A program made the translations under genes and the position numbers. The notes under the pieces were generated by a model, which was not told the DNA's origin, searched no databases, and saw nothing but the letters and a program-made list of their open reading frames with translations. From contig NZ_JADIKF010000038.1 of assembly GCF_016904945.1 (NCBI RefSeq), positions 602,241-666,240 on the forward strand: a stretch of DNA of 64,000 bases, written 5' to 3'. Origin of the DNA: Dyella mobilis. GTDB lineage: Bacteria > Pseudomonadota > Gammaproteobacteria > Xanthomonadales > Rhodanobacteraceae. Shown piece by piece: positions 44,173 through 52,249 of this stretch (positions are counted from its first letter, which is position 1; the number at the start of each line of letters is the position of its first letter).

Positions 44173-44939
44173 GGGGCTTCCCCATGTACGGTGATCGGCA
44201 TGCTGAACACATAACCTTCGCTGCGCACGGTCTTGATGTACGACTGCTCCTTGGCGTTGTCTTCCAGGCGCGTGCGCAGGCGGCTTACCAGCAGGTCGAT
44301 CGAGCGGTCGAACAGCTCCGCATCCCGGCCCTGGGTGAGGTTGAGCAGCTGGTCGCGCGAAAGCACGCGCTGCGGATGATCCAGGAACACGCGCAGCAAG
44401 CGGAACTCCGCACCGCTCAATGGCACCAGGGTGCCGTTTTCGTCCAGCAGCTGGCGCGCGGCGGTATCCAGCCGCCAGCGCCCGAATGCCAGCACCTCGA
44501 CGGTTTCGGTAATGCGCAGGTTCGGCGGCAGCATGCGCGTGCGGCGAATCACCGCTTTGATGCGCGCCAGCAGTTCGCGCGGCGAGAACGGCTTGGTGAG
44601 ATAGTCGTCCGCGCCCATTTCCAAGCCGATGATGCGATCGGTTTCGTCGTCGCGCGCCGTCAGCAGCAGGATCGGCAGCGAGCGATGCTTGCCGGCGCGC
44701 AGGGTGCGGCACAGCACCAGGCCGTCGTCGCCGGGCATCATGATGTCCAGCACGACCAGGTCGAACGCCGAGGCATCCAATTGCGCAAACATGTCGCGGC
44801 CATCGACGGCGGCGCTGGCGCGCAGGCCGTTCTTCTTCAGGTAGTCCACGACACCGGTGCGGATGTCGCGATCGTCATCGACGACGAGGATGTTATCGAT
44901 GTGGTCCACGTGCAGGTGCTCTCCCGATGACATTTCCAT
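44169..44939 (-). CDS. OmpR/PhoB-type response regulator
   Basis: A 256-residue regulator. Receiver: DDD at 21-23, D65 in LVVLDIMMPGDDG, T in LLLTARDDET, K-P in YLTKPFSPREL. The winged-helix domain has LDTAARQLLDENGTLVPLSGAEFRLLRVFLDHPQRVLSRDQLL and SIDLLVSRLRTRLEDNAKEQSYIKTVRSEGYVF. Its ATG overlaps the thioredoxin-gene stop (TAATG). Paired 10-bp direct repeats upstream of the operon (45594-45649) may be its binding sites. Confidence 0.95.
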   Translation of the reverse strand: MEMSSGEHLHVDHIDNILVVDDDRDIRTGVVDYLKKNGLRASAAVDGRDMFAQLDASAFDLVVLDIMMPGDDGLVLCRTLRAGKHRSLPILLLTARDDETDRIIGLEMGADDYLTKPFSPRELLARIKAVIRRTRMLPPNLRITETVEVLAFGRWRLDTAARQLLDENGTLVPLSGAEFRLLRVFLDHPQRVLSRDQLLNLTQGRDAELFDRSIDLLVSRLRTRLEDNAKEQSYIKTVRSEGYVFSMPITVHGEAP

Positions 44940-45490
44940 TACGTATTCTGCGAGTTACCCAGCAGCTGGCGAACGCGCTGCTCGATGCCGTCGTAGTTTC
45001 CCTCGCCGACATGGTAATAGACCACGCGGCCTTGCCGGTCGATGAGGTAGATCGCCGGCCAGTAGCGATTGCCATAGGCATTCCAGATACGGTAGCTGTT
45101 GTCCATGACCACCGGCCAGGTGATCCGGTATTCGCCGATCGCCTTTTGCAGCAGCGCCGGATCGCGCTCTTCGTCGTATTCGGGCGTGTGCACGCCGACG
45201 ACCACCAGCCCATGGCTGGCGTACTGGTCGTTTAGTGCCTTGATGTGCGGCTGCACGTCGATGCAGTTGATGCATTCGCGCGTCCAGAACTCCACCAGTA
45301 CCACCTTGCCGCGCAGGTTGCCGATGCTCAATGGCGGCGAATTGAACCAGCGCGTGGCGCCGGCGAAATCCGGTGCCGGCGCGCCGGTGGCAGGCTCCTG
45401 TGCACCGGCGGTGGTCCAGACGTTGGACCAGAAAAGGATCAGCACCGCGGCGGTGGCGGCAAGGACGGCGGCAATGCGAAAGGGTTTCAT
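44939..45490 (-). CDS. TlpA/ResA-like thioredoxin-fold protein
   Basis: A 183-residue exported or membrane-anchored redox protein. The N-terminus (about 5-28) is a signal anchor. The thioredoxin fold includes GKVVLVEFWTRECINCIDVQPHI with C73-I-N-C76, then LVVVGVHTPEYDEERD and a cis-Pro region RYWPAIYLIDRQGRVVYYHVGEGNYD. The WTRECINC motif is seen in DipZ/TlpA-like proteins that shuttle electrons in the periplasm. It is first in an operon with an OmpR/EnvZ-type pair and divergent from an Ohr operon. Confidence 0.88.
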   Translation of the reverse strand: MKPFRIAAVLAATAAVLILFWSNVWTTAGAQEPATGAPAPDFAGATRWFNSPPLSIGNLRGKVVLVEFWTRECINCIDVQPHIKALNDQYASHGLVVVGVHTPEYDEERDPALLQKAIGEYRITWPVVMDNSYRIWNAYGNRYWPAIYLIDRQGRVVYYHVGEGNYDGIEQRVRQLLGNSQNT

Positions 45491-45593
45491 GAAGGGTCGG
45501 CCTGCTGTGGATAAGTGGCTGCGCCCGCGCGCTGCCGTGAGGCCTATGGGATACCCCCGACTTATCCGGCACGTGTCCGCCCCGACGGCGATT

Positions 45594-45649
45594 TGTATCG
45601 GTTTGTAGCCATGGGCGGTCGGGCGCGGGGTTTTGTATCAAAACGTATC
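45594..45649. promoter_or_regulatory. Helically phased GTATC direct repeats between redox operons
   Basis: Hexamers TGTATC (45594), TGTAGC (45604), TGTATC (45634) and CGTATC (45644) form two pairs, each pair spaced 10 bp, with the pairs exactly 40 bp apart. OmpR-family regulators bind direct repeats with about one helical turn spacing (known). The block is 104 bp upstream of the thioredoxin gene and 137 bp upstream of Ohr, so either operon may be controlled. Confidence 0.5.
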
Positions 45650-45785
45650 AAGGCGCGGCCGCTACACATTTCGATGCCTTTGGGCGCTTGACCGGACACA
45701 ACCGGGATACGCCGCCGCGGTCTCCTATGCACACCGGCCGGGACCTCGCTGCGGGGCGGCCATTCGACCACCAAGGAAACCGATC

Positions 45786-46193
45786 ATGTCCATTCTCTAC
45801 ACCGCCAAGACCACCACCACCGGCGGCCGCAACGGCCAGGTCCGCAGCGACGACGGCCGCCTCGACATCAAGCTGTCGGTTCCCGGTTCCAACGGTGCCG
45901 GCACCAATCCGGAGCAGTTGTTCGCCGCCGGCTGGTCTGCCTGCTTCATCGGTGCGATGGGGCGTGCGGCGCAGGAGATCGGTGTCGCGCTTCCGGCGGA
46001 GACCTCGGTCGCGGCGGAAGTCGACCTGGGCAGTGATCCCGAACAGGGGTTCTTCCTGCAGGCACGCCTCAATGTGAGCCTGCCGGGCCTGGAGCATGCC
46101 GTCGCCCAATCCCTGGTCGACCGCGCCCACCAGATCTGCCCGTATTCGAAGGCGACGCGCGGAAACATCCAGGCCGTCGTTTCGGCGCTCTGA
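45786..46193 (+). CDS. ohr: Organic hydroperoxide resistance protein, Ohr subfamily of OsmC
   Basis: A 135-residue thiol peroxidase that reduces organic and fatty-acid hydroperoxides. The two reactive cysteines are C53 in AAGWSACFIGAM and C118 in HQICPYSKATRGN, with R20 near the start for the catalytic Arg. Length and motifs match Ohr rather than OsmC. ATG 45786 has AAGGA eight bases upstream. No OhrR-type MarR gene is adjacent, which is unusual; the phased repeats upstream hint at control by the divergent OmpR-type system. It leads a run of exported hydrolases. Confidence 0.92.
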   Translation: MSILYTAKTTTTGGRNGQVRSDDGRLDIKLSVPGSNGAGTNPEQLFAAGWSACFIGAMGRAAQEIGVALPAETSVAAEVDLGSDPEQGFFLQARLNVSLPGLEHAVAQSLVDRAHQICPYSKATRGNIQAVVSAL

Positions 46194-46234
46194 GCCCCCT
46201 TCCTCTCATCACGCATCCATTCCAGGAGATCATC

Positions 46235-47254
46235 ATGAAGCGCACGCATCTGGCACTCGCCGCCGCACTTGCCCTGAGCCTCACCGGTCTTGCCTCGGCG
46301 GCAGGTACCGAAGCCCCGGCCACGTCACCGTCTGCCGCATCGGCAGCCTCGCCCGATCCGTGGGGACCGCTGAAGCACGTGCACGCCGGCGTGCTGGATG
46401 TGGCCTACGCCGAGATGGGCCCGGCCAACGGCCCGGTGGTGATTCTTCTGCACGGATGGCCGTACGACATTCACAGTTTTGAACAGGTGGCACCGGAGCT
46501 GGCGGCCAAGGGTTATCGCGTGCTGGTTCCTTATGCACGCGGATATGGCGACACGCACTTCCTGTCGGCCAGCACCATGCGCAACGCCGAGCCTGCCGCA
46601 TTGGCCCAGGACGTCATCGATTTCATGGATGCGCTGCACATCCAGCGCGCGGAGTTGGGCGGCTTCGACTGGGGTGCGCGTTCGGCGGATATCGTTGCCG
46701 CCCTGTGGCCGCAGCGTGTGACGTCGCTTGTGACCGTAAGCGGTTATCTGATCGGCAGCCAGGAATCGGGCAAGGCACCGTTACCGCCCAAGGCCGAGCT
46801 GCAATGGTGGTATCAGTATTACTTCGCCACCGAGCGTGGTCGTGTCGGTTACGAACAGTATCGCCACGATTTTGCCAAGCTGATCTGGCAGCTGGCCTCA
46901 CCGAAGTGGAATTTCGATGAAGCCACGTTCGAGCGTAGTGCAGCCGCGCTGAACAACCCGGACCAGGTCGCCATCGCCATCCACAACTACCGCTGGCGGT
47001 TGGACCTGGCCCAGGGCGAAACGAAATACGCGCCCCTGGAACAGCGGCTGGCACAATTCCCCGCGATCACCGTGCCGACGATCGCCCTGGAAGGCGATGC
47101 CAACGGCGCACCGCATCCGCAACCGGAAACCTATGCCAAGCACTTCACCGGCAAGTACCAGTTCCGCCTGATTACCGGTGGCATCGGCCACAACCTGCCG
47201 CAAGAAGCGCCGCAAGCGTTCACGCAAGCCGTGATCGATGCGGGTCATCTTTGA
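46235..47254 (+). CDS. Exported alpha/beta hydrolase, epoxide hydrolase-like
   Basis: A 339-residue protein with a signal peptide (to about A23) and a Pro/Ala-rich spacer. The alpha/beta core includes VVILLHGWPYDIHSFEQ (oxyanion HGWP), nucleophile elbow GGFDWGAR with D145, and H319 in GGIGHNLPQE. An Asp nucleophile rather than Ser points to the epoxide hydrolase/haloalkane dehalogenase branch. It should work in the periplasm. The start has AGGAG upstream. It is 41 bp after Ohr and 14 bp before the cupin gene, so is probably cotranscribed. The substrate is unknown. Confidence 0.87.
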   Translation: MKRTHLALAAALALSLTGLASAAGTEAPATSPSAASAASPDPWGPLKHVHAGVLDVAYAEMGPANGPVVILLHGWPYDIHSFEQVAPELAAKGYRVLVPYARGYGDTHFLSASTMRNAEPAALAQDVIDFMDALHIQRAELGGFDWGARSADIVAALWPQRVTSLVTVSGYLIGSQESGKAPLPPKAELQWWYQYYFATERGRVGYEQYRHDFAKLIWQLASPKWNFDEATFERSAAALNNPDQVAIAIHNYRWRLDLAQGETKYAPLEQRLAQFPAITVPTIALEGDANGAPHPQPETYAKHFTGKYQFRLITGGIGHNLPQEAPQAFTQAVIDAGHL

Positions 47255-47268
47255 TTAGGGAGAGCGAC

Positions 47269-47673
47269 GTGAAAACTTTTATCGCAGGTTCGGCCGTCTT
47301 TCTCGCCATCGCAGGTTTCATGGCGCCTCAAGCGGGACAGGCGCAGTCGTTGCAAGGCATGCATCGCCAGGATTTGTCTCGCCACAACCTCAGCATTCCC
47401 GGTTACGAGGAAGTGCAGGCGCGCGTCGACCTCGATCCCGGCGCGACCGCGCCCAATCACAAGCATCCCGGCGAGGAAATCATCTACGTGATCGAGGGCA
47501 CCTTGACCTATCGCCTCGAAGGCAGGCCGCCGGTGACGCTCAAGGCGGGCGACGTGCTGTTTGTGCCGGCTGGCGTGGTGCACAGCGCAACCAATGTCGG
47601 GCAAACCGAAGCCGCCGAACTTGGAACTTACATCGTTCCCATCGGAAAGCCGCTGGTCGAACTGGTGAAGTGA
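47269..47673 (+). CDS. Exported single-domain cupin protein
   Basis: A 134-residue protein. GTG 47269 starts a signal peptide (KTFIAGSAVFLAIAGFMAPQAGQA) and has GGGAGAG upstream. The cupin motifs are ATAPNHKHPGEEIIYVIEGTLTYRLEG (HxH and E ligands) and PPVTLKAGDVLFVPAGVVHSATN (H ligand), so a metal site is likely. The function could be a dioxygenase-like, isomerase-like or binding role. It lies between two exported alpha/beta hydrolases in the Ohr operon. Confidence 0.87.
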   Translation: MKTFIAGSAVFLAIAGFMAPQAGQAQSLQGMHRQDLSRHNLSIPGYEEVQARVDLDPGATAPNHKHPGEEIIYVIEGTLTYRLEGRPPVTLKAGDVLFVPAGVVHSATNVGQTEAAELGTYIVPIGKPLVELVK

Positions 47674-47726
47674 ATCATTTCAGACGGGGCCAAAGTGTCC
47701 CCTCGCAAAACTCAAGGAGATAAGCA

Positions 47727-48509
47727 ATGAAAAGCATATTCGCAGGACTGTTGTTCGCCGCTGCCGCCGTCATGGGCGGCAAGGTTTCCGCGCAGGAGCC
47801 GATGCACAAGCCCACCATTGTGCTGGTGCATGGCGCGTTCGCCGATGCATCCAGCTGGAACGGGGTCGTGAAGATCCTGCAGAAGGACGGCTACTTCGTG
47901 ATCGCTGCGGCCAATCCGCTGCGTGGCGTGAAGAGCGACGGTGCGTATGTCGGCAGCCTCGTCGCCGATCTGAATAGTCCGGTCGTGCTGGTTGGCCACT
48001 CCTATGGCGGCAATGTCATCACCGAAGCTGCCAATGGCCACGCGAACGTCAAGGCCTTGGTATACGTCAGCGCGTTTGCTCCCGACACCGGCGAAACCGT
48101 CGCCGAACTCGCCGGCAAATTCCCAGGCAGCACGCTGGGCCAGGCGTTGGCCCCGCCGGCTGAGCTCGCCGACGGCAGCAAGGATCTCTACGTGCTCCAG
48201 AGCAAATTTCCCGCGCAGTTCGCCGCCGATGTTCCCGCTGCCCAGGCCGCGCTGATGGCAGCCACGCAGCGCCCGCTGGCCCAGGCGGCGCTGGATGAAA
48301 AGTCCGGCGATGCGGCGTGGAAAACCATCCCGTCATGGTTCATTTACGGTGACGCCGACAGGAACATTCCGCCGCAGGTAATGGCGTTCATGGCCAAGCG
48401 TGCAAGTGCCCGGGATACGGTAGTGGTCAAGGGTGGCTCGCACGTGGTGATGGTGTCTCATCCTGAATTGGTGGCCAGGCTGATCGAGAAGGCGGCGTCG
48501 GCGAAGTAA
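47727..48509 (+). CDS. Exported alpha/beta hydrolase (serine nucleophile)
   Basis: A 260-residue protein with a signal peptide ending at about A22. Core motifs are TIVLVHGAFADASSWNGVV, the elbow VLVGHSYGGNVI with S92, an acid near YGDADRNIPPQ, and a His in GGSHVVMVSHPE. It resembles RsbQ/salicylate-esterase-like small hydrolases that carry HGAF(A/W)ADxSSW. It acts in the periplasm. It is 53 bp after the cupin gene and followed by a strong hairpin, so it ends the operon. Confidence 0.88.
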   Translation: MKSIFAGLLFAAAAVMGGKVSAQEPMHKPTIVLVHGAFADASSWNGVVKILQKDGYFVIAAANPLRGVKSDGAYVGSLVADLNSPVVLVGHSYGGNVITEAANGHANVKALVYVSAFAPDTGETVAELAGKFPGSTLGQALAPPAELADGSKDLYVLQSKFPAQFAADVPAAQAALMAATQRPLAQAALDEKSGDAAWKTIPSWFIYGDADRNIPPQVMAFMAKRASARDTVVVKGGSHVVMVSHPELVARLIEKAASAK

Positions 48510-48519
48510 TTCGGACAGG

Positions 48520-48547
48520 GCTCGCGGCCACTTAGGTGGTCGCGAGC
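48520..48547 (+). terminator. Stem-loop terminator between convergent genes
   Basis: Arms GCTCGCGGCCAC (48520-48531) and GTGGTCGCGAGC (48536-48547) pair over 12 bp with one G-U, with a 4-base loop TTAG, followed by ATTTCGTTGTATT. It lies 10 bases after the hydrolase stop and before the end of the convergent DHFR-like gene. Confidence 0.7.
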
Positions 48548-48564
48548 ATTTCGTTGTATTCCCG

Positions 48565-49116
48565 TCAGGAGCACCGCGCCGTCAAGCAGGGGCCGTAGGT
48601 AAGCCTGATCACGTCCTCGACGATGACATCGCTCGCTACGAGGCGAAGCCGTGGCCGCGGGCCGGCGAAGAATGGCTTGCCCTGGCCGACCACGATGGGA
48701 TGGATATAGAGCTGATACTCGTCGATCAGGCCAAGGTCGCCGAGGCTGCGCGCCAAGCCCGGCCCGGCCACTTCGATCTCCCCGTCGTGCCTGGCCTTCA
48801 ATCTGCGTATCGTCGCTTCGACGTCATCGGCGATGAGGGTGGCATTCGGGCCGACCGACTTCAGCGAGTGCGATACGACCCACTTCGGCTTGCTCCGCCA
48901 CACCGCCGCGTAGGCGTGCTCATCCGCACCCCAGTCCGCCGAGTCTTCGTCCCAATAACGCATCACTTCATACATGCCGCGGCCATATACCATGCCCGCC
49001 GAGCCGCGCACTTGCTCCATGAAGTGACGAAAGAGCGAAGGGTTGGGCGGGCCGAATGCGCGATGGTCGATGTAGCCATCCAGGGACTGGTTCAATCCGA
49101 AGACAAGCTTAGCCAT
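48565..49116 (-). CDS. DHFR-like / RibD C-terminal domain protein, copy 1
   Basis: A 183-residue member of the RibD_C/dihydrofolate-reductase-like fold. Landmarks are MAKLVFGLNQSLDGYIDH, GMVYGRGMYEVMRYWDED, PKWVVSHSLKSVGPNATLI, EIEVAGPGLARSL and IDEYQLYIHPIVVGQGKPFF. Such proteins bind NADPH and probably reduce small substrates; their true role is unknown. A close paralogue lies 2.3 kb away at 50912-51445 on the same strand, sharing even the leader GGGGAATCTCC just before ATG. There are no catalytic DHFR residues that would prove folate reduction. Confidence 0.87.
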   Translation of the reverse strand: MAKLVFGLNQSLDGYIDHRAFGPPNPSLFRHFMEQVRGSAGMVYGRGMYEVMRYWDEDSADWGADEHAYAAVWRSKPKWVVSHSLKSVGPNATLIADDVEATIRRLKARHDGEIEVAGPGLARSLGDLGLIDEYQLYIHPIVVGQGKPFFAGPRPRLRLVASDVIVEDVIRLTYGPCLTARCS

Positions 49117-49450
49117 GGGGAATCTCCACGCCGGAGTTTTCAGGGTAGCTCGATCTGTTGCTGCAAAGAAGAGCGGCTGGGCGCACAGCGGGTGAACTTT
49201 GGAGGTGCAACGTTGCGAAGGAGCTCAGGAAGCGGACGTCTTGCACGTTTCCTGTGGTGTTACTCTACCTCGACGGATGGAGTGAATCGGATCTGCTGAT
49301 TCCTTGTGGCACGAGCCGTTTTGCCAGCGTAGCAAGACCCCTTGAGAGAAACCCCGTGCTTTTGATCGACGACCGGATCGAGCGCATGTTCGATCCTGGT
49401 TGCGATGTTCTTTGGCGCGGCGCAAAGCCATTCTCCAACGAGCATTCACA
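49117..49450. other. 334-bp intergenic region upstream of exported hydrolase
   Basis: Divergent region between DHFR-like copy 1 and the hydrolase at 49451. GC content is slightly lower than the surrounding genes. A 98-codon open frame (49158-49454) has no recognisable features. I see no clear operator or hairpin. Confidence 0.5.
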
Positions 49451-50839
49451 ATGAAAAAGAATTTGCTTAAGCATTCGTTTTCGATGTGTAGGACGCTGAT
49501 TCGTTTCGGAACCATCGGTTTGATTGCGCTGGGCGGCATCGCGCATGCCGCCGGCAGTCCCGCCACGAATTGCCACATTGGCGCGTACCGACTTTCCAAT
49601 GGCGACCTGGTCGACATCGGTGCTACCGATGAAGCGGCCGATTTGCGTTGGAACCGGGATGACGGAACTACCGGTCATTTGACACCCCATCACGACGGCA
49701 CGTGGTCGAGTACGCTCGGCTGGACTGGCCGTCCGGACGGAATCACCGTGCGCTTCTCCGATTGCGGTGATGGCGGGATTACGTTCAATCACCTGGAGGG
49801 CAAGCGCGTCCCCTTTGACATCACGAACACGCAATTTCAGGGAGCGGGCGTAACGCTGGCAGGTCGGCTCGTCTTGCCCAAGGGCAACGAACGCGTGCCG
49901 ATCGTAGTGTTGGTGCACGGCTCCGAACACGACTCGGCGCTGGAATACTACGATCTGCAGCGCATGTTTCCGGCCATGGGCATTGGCGTGTTCGTGTACG
50001 ACAAGCGCGGCACCGGTGCATCGAGCGGAACTTACACACAAGATTTCCTGTTGCTGGCCGACGATGCGATCGCCGCCGTGCAGGAGGCCAAGCGCCTGGC
50101 TGGCAATCGCGCCGGCCGTATCGGCTATCAGGGCGGCAGCGAAGGCGGCTGGGTGGAGCCGCTGGCAGCGAAGATCGCACCAGTGGATTTTGTCATCGTG
50201 GGGTTCGGGCTCGCGGTTTCACCGCTGGACGAAGACCGCGAGGCCATCGAGTACGACATGCAGAGCCGAGGCTACGGATCGGACGTGATGGGCAAGGCGA
50301 TGCAGATCGCCGATGCATCGGCAGCGATCCTGCTCAGCGATTTCAGCACGGGCTACGACCGGCTGGACGCGCTCAAGAAACAGTACGGCAAGGAACCCTG
50401 GTTCAAGTATGTGCGCGGCGATGTCACGTGGGCACTCCTGGCCTGGCCGGCCAACGAAGTTAAGCAAAAGGGACCGGTACTTTTTGCCGGCGTGCCTCTT
50501 CAATACGACCCGATGCCCGTGTTGCGCCATCTGGAAACGCCGCAACTTTGGATACTCGGCAAGGAGGATGACGATGCGCCCAGTGCTGAAACCACCAAGA
50601 GGCTGATCGGACTGCAAAAAGCTGGGCAGCCAATCTCGGTGGCAGTTTTTCCGCGTGCCGAGCACGGCATCTACGAATTCGAAACGGCACCAGATGGCTC
50701 ACGCAACGATACGCGCAACCCAAGCGGGTATTTCAGCATGATGCGTGACTACATTCTCGACGGAAAGCTAGGTGACCATTATGGAGACGCCACGTTGTAC
50801 AGCGCTCCGCCAGCGATGGTCAGTCAGTCACAGCATTGA
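49451..50839 (+). CDS. Exported alpha/beta hydrolase with N-terminal beta domain
   Basis: A 462-residue protein. A signal peptide (about 1-35) with a Lys/His-rich n-region precedes a beta-rich domain (about 38-130; NCHIGAYRLSNGDLVDIGATDEAADLRWNRDDGTTGHL). The hydrolase domain shows IVVLVHGSEHDSALEYYDLQ, YDKRGTGASSGTY, nucleophile elbow IGYQGGSEGGWVEPL (Ser), LWILGKEDDDAPSAET (acid) and FPRAEHGIYEFE (His). It resembles the broad-specificity esterase/dienelactone-like peptidase group with GSEGG. ATG 49451 is preferred over the upstream frame start at 49400. It is flanked by two paralogous DHFR-like genes on the other strand. Confidence 0.87.
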   Translation: MKKNLLKHSFSMCRTLIRFGTIGLIALGGIAHAAGSPATNCHIGAYRLSNGDLVDIGATDEAADLRWNRDDGTTGHLTPHHDGTWSSTLGWTGRPDGITVRFSDCGDGGITFNHLEGKRVPFDITNTQFQGAGVTLAGRLVLPKGNERVPIVVLVHGSEHDSALEYYDLQRMFPAMGIGVFVYDKRGTGASSGTYTQDFLLLADDAIAAVQEAKRLAGNRAGRIGYQGGSEGGWVEPLAAKIAPVDFVIVGFGLAVSPLDEDREAIEYDMQSRGYGSDVMGKAMQIADASAAILLSDFSTGYDRLDALKKQYGKEPWFKYVRGDVTWALLAWPANEVKQKGPVLFAGVPLQYDPMPVLRHLETPQLWILGKEDDDAPSAETTKRLIGLQKAGQPISVAVFPRAEHGIYEFETAPDGSRNDTRNPSGYFSMMRDYILDGKLGDHYGDATLYSAPPAMVSQSQH

Positions 50840-50911
50840 GCGGAACAGCAAGATCGGGGTCGGGGCCACGTTGCAGATCATCAAAAGTGAACCCGGCCCG
50901 ATCTTCCGATA

Positions 50912-51445
50912 TCAAGCAGGGACATACGTCAACCTGATCAAGTCCTCGCCGATTAAATCGCTGGCCACGAAGCGGAGCGGCGGCCGAGGGCCTGCGAAGA
51001 ATGGCTTGCCACGGCCAAGCACGAGGGGGCGGAAATAGAGTCGATATTCGTCGATGAGGCCGAGGTCGGTCAGGCTTTGCGCCAGGTCCGGTCCGGCGAC
51101 GTCGATCTCCCCGGCGAGCTTGGCTTTCAGTTCTCGTATCGCCGCCTCGATGTTTTCGGCGACCAGGGTGGCGTTCGGACCGACGGACGTCAGCGAGCGC
51201 GACACAACCCACTTTGGTTTGCTTTGCCATACCGCGGCAAAGTCGCGGTCTTCCGCATCCCAGTCCGGAAGGTCATCGTCCCAGTAACGCATGATCTCGT
51301 ACATGCGACGGCCGTACAGCATGCCCGTCAGGTTGCGCACGTGCTCTACGAAATGACGAACGGCCGATGGAGCAGGAGGCCCCAATTCCATATGGTCGAC
51401 ATAGCCGTCCAGGGACTGCATCAATCCGAACACGAGCTTTGCCAT
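50912..51445 (-). CDS. DHFR-like / RibD C-terminal domain protein, copy 2
   Basis: A 177-residue paralogue of the protein at 48565-49116. The same landmarks recur: MAKLVFGLMQSLDGYVDHM, GMLYGRRMYEIMRYWDDD, PKWVVSRSLTSVGPNATLV, EIDVAGPDLAQSLTDLGLIDEYRLYF and GKPFFAGPRPPLRFVASD. ATG 51445 is chosen because it aligns with copy 1 and both are preceded by GGAGATTCCCC; an upstream ATG at 51466 would add seven residues. The conserved leader and overall similarity indicate a local duplication. Role unknown. Confidence 0.87.
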   Translation of the reverse strand: MAKLVFGLMQSLDGYVDHMELGPPAPSAVRHFVEHVRNLTGMLYGRRMYEIMRYWDDDLPDWDAEDRDFAAVWQSKPKWVVSRSLTSVGPNATLVAENIEAAIRELKAKLAGEIDVAGPDLAQSLTDLGLIDEYRLYFRPLVLGRGKPFFAGPRPPLRFVASDLIGEDLIRLTYVPA

Positions 51446-51549
51446 GGGGAATCTCCCGTCGTTCATCCGTGACGGGAGCCTACTCCGACCTGCAATGAGT
51501 TGTTCCAGCTCTATCAGTCACGGCCAACAGGCACGCGATTGGGGCGGCC

Positions 51550-52098
51550 TCAACCCGCGATCGCCTCAGGCGACGCTACTGCCTTGGTCGGGTAGGTAAG
51601 CAGATAGAGCAGCACCAGAGTGCCTGCGACCGGCACCAGGCTGATGAGCTGCCACCAGGGACTGAGGTTGGCGTCGCGTAGGCGCCGGGTGCACGCTGCG
51701 ATCCACGGTTGCAGCACGAGTAACGCGGCGATCTCCATCGGCAGGGGGCCGGCGACCTTGGTCAACAGCTGGGCGAAGGCCAGCAGCATGACCGCGCCGA
51801 GCGCGAACCACCAGAAATCCGCGCGAGAGGTGGTGCCGGTGAAATCCAGGCCACGCAGCACGCCTTCGCGCATGGCCTTGATGGCCGGCTGGCTGGGTGC
51901 CGGGTCGCCCAACAGCAAGCTTTCGGCCGACACCTCGAATACCGCGGCCAGTGCCCGCAGGGATTCCATCGAGATCTTTGCGCCCGATTCAAGGCGCTGG
52001 ATGGTCCGCAGGTTCAGGCCGCTCAGTTTGGCCAATTGCTCCTGCGACCATTGCCGGGCGGCGCGCAGCTCTCGAAGTCGGTCGCTATGGATGTGCAT
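51550..52098 (-). CDS. XRE-family HTH regulator fused to DUF805-like membrane domain
   Basis: A 182-residue fusion. Residues 6-62 are an XRE/Cro helix-turn-helix (LRELRAARQWSQEQLAKLSGLNLRTIQRLESGAKISMESLRALAAVF). After a linker, residues 80-175 match DUF805: GLDFTGTTSRADFWWFALGAVMLLAF, a middle helix, CTRRLRDANLSPWWQLISLVPVAGTLVLLYLL. DUF805 alone is a small three- or four-helix membrane protein; with an N-terminal HTH this should be a membrane-tethered regulator, able to bind DNA from the inner membrane. Signal and targets are unknown. It appears to be monocistronic. Confidence 0.85.
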   Translation of the reverse strand: MHIHSDRLRELRAARQWSQEQLAKLSGLNLRTIQRLESGAKISMESLRALAAVFEVSAESLLLGDPAPSQPAIKAMREGVLRGLDFTGTTSRADFWWFALGAVMLLAFAQLLTKVAGPLPMEIAALLVLQPWIAACTRRLRDANLSPWWQLISLVPVAGTLVLLYLLTYPTKAVASPEAIAG

Positions 52099-52249
52099 AT
52101 CTGTTCCTGGGCATTAGGGACTCGGGCCCCGCCACTATCCTGCCGCACGCCAGCCCTCCGTGACGACAGGGCCCTGCAATGAGCACGGCACGAGCCCGAC
52201 AAACCGCTGTCGGGCCGCACCGGTGCCGCCTGAGGCGCTCGATTATGGC

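Noticed and set aside
49158..49454. 98-codon plus-strand frame upstream of the exported hydrolase
   Set aside because: No motif, poor start context, and it runs into the hydrolase gene start in another frame.
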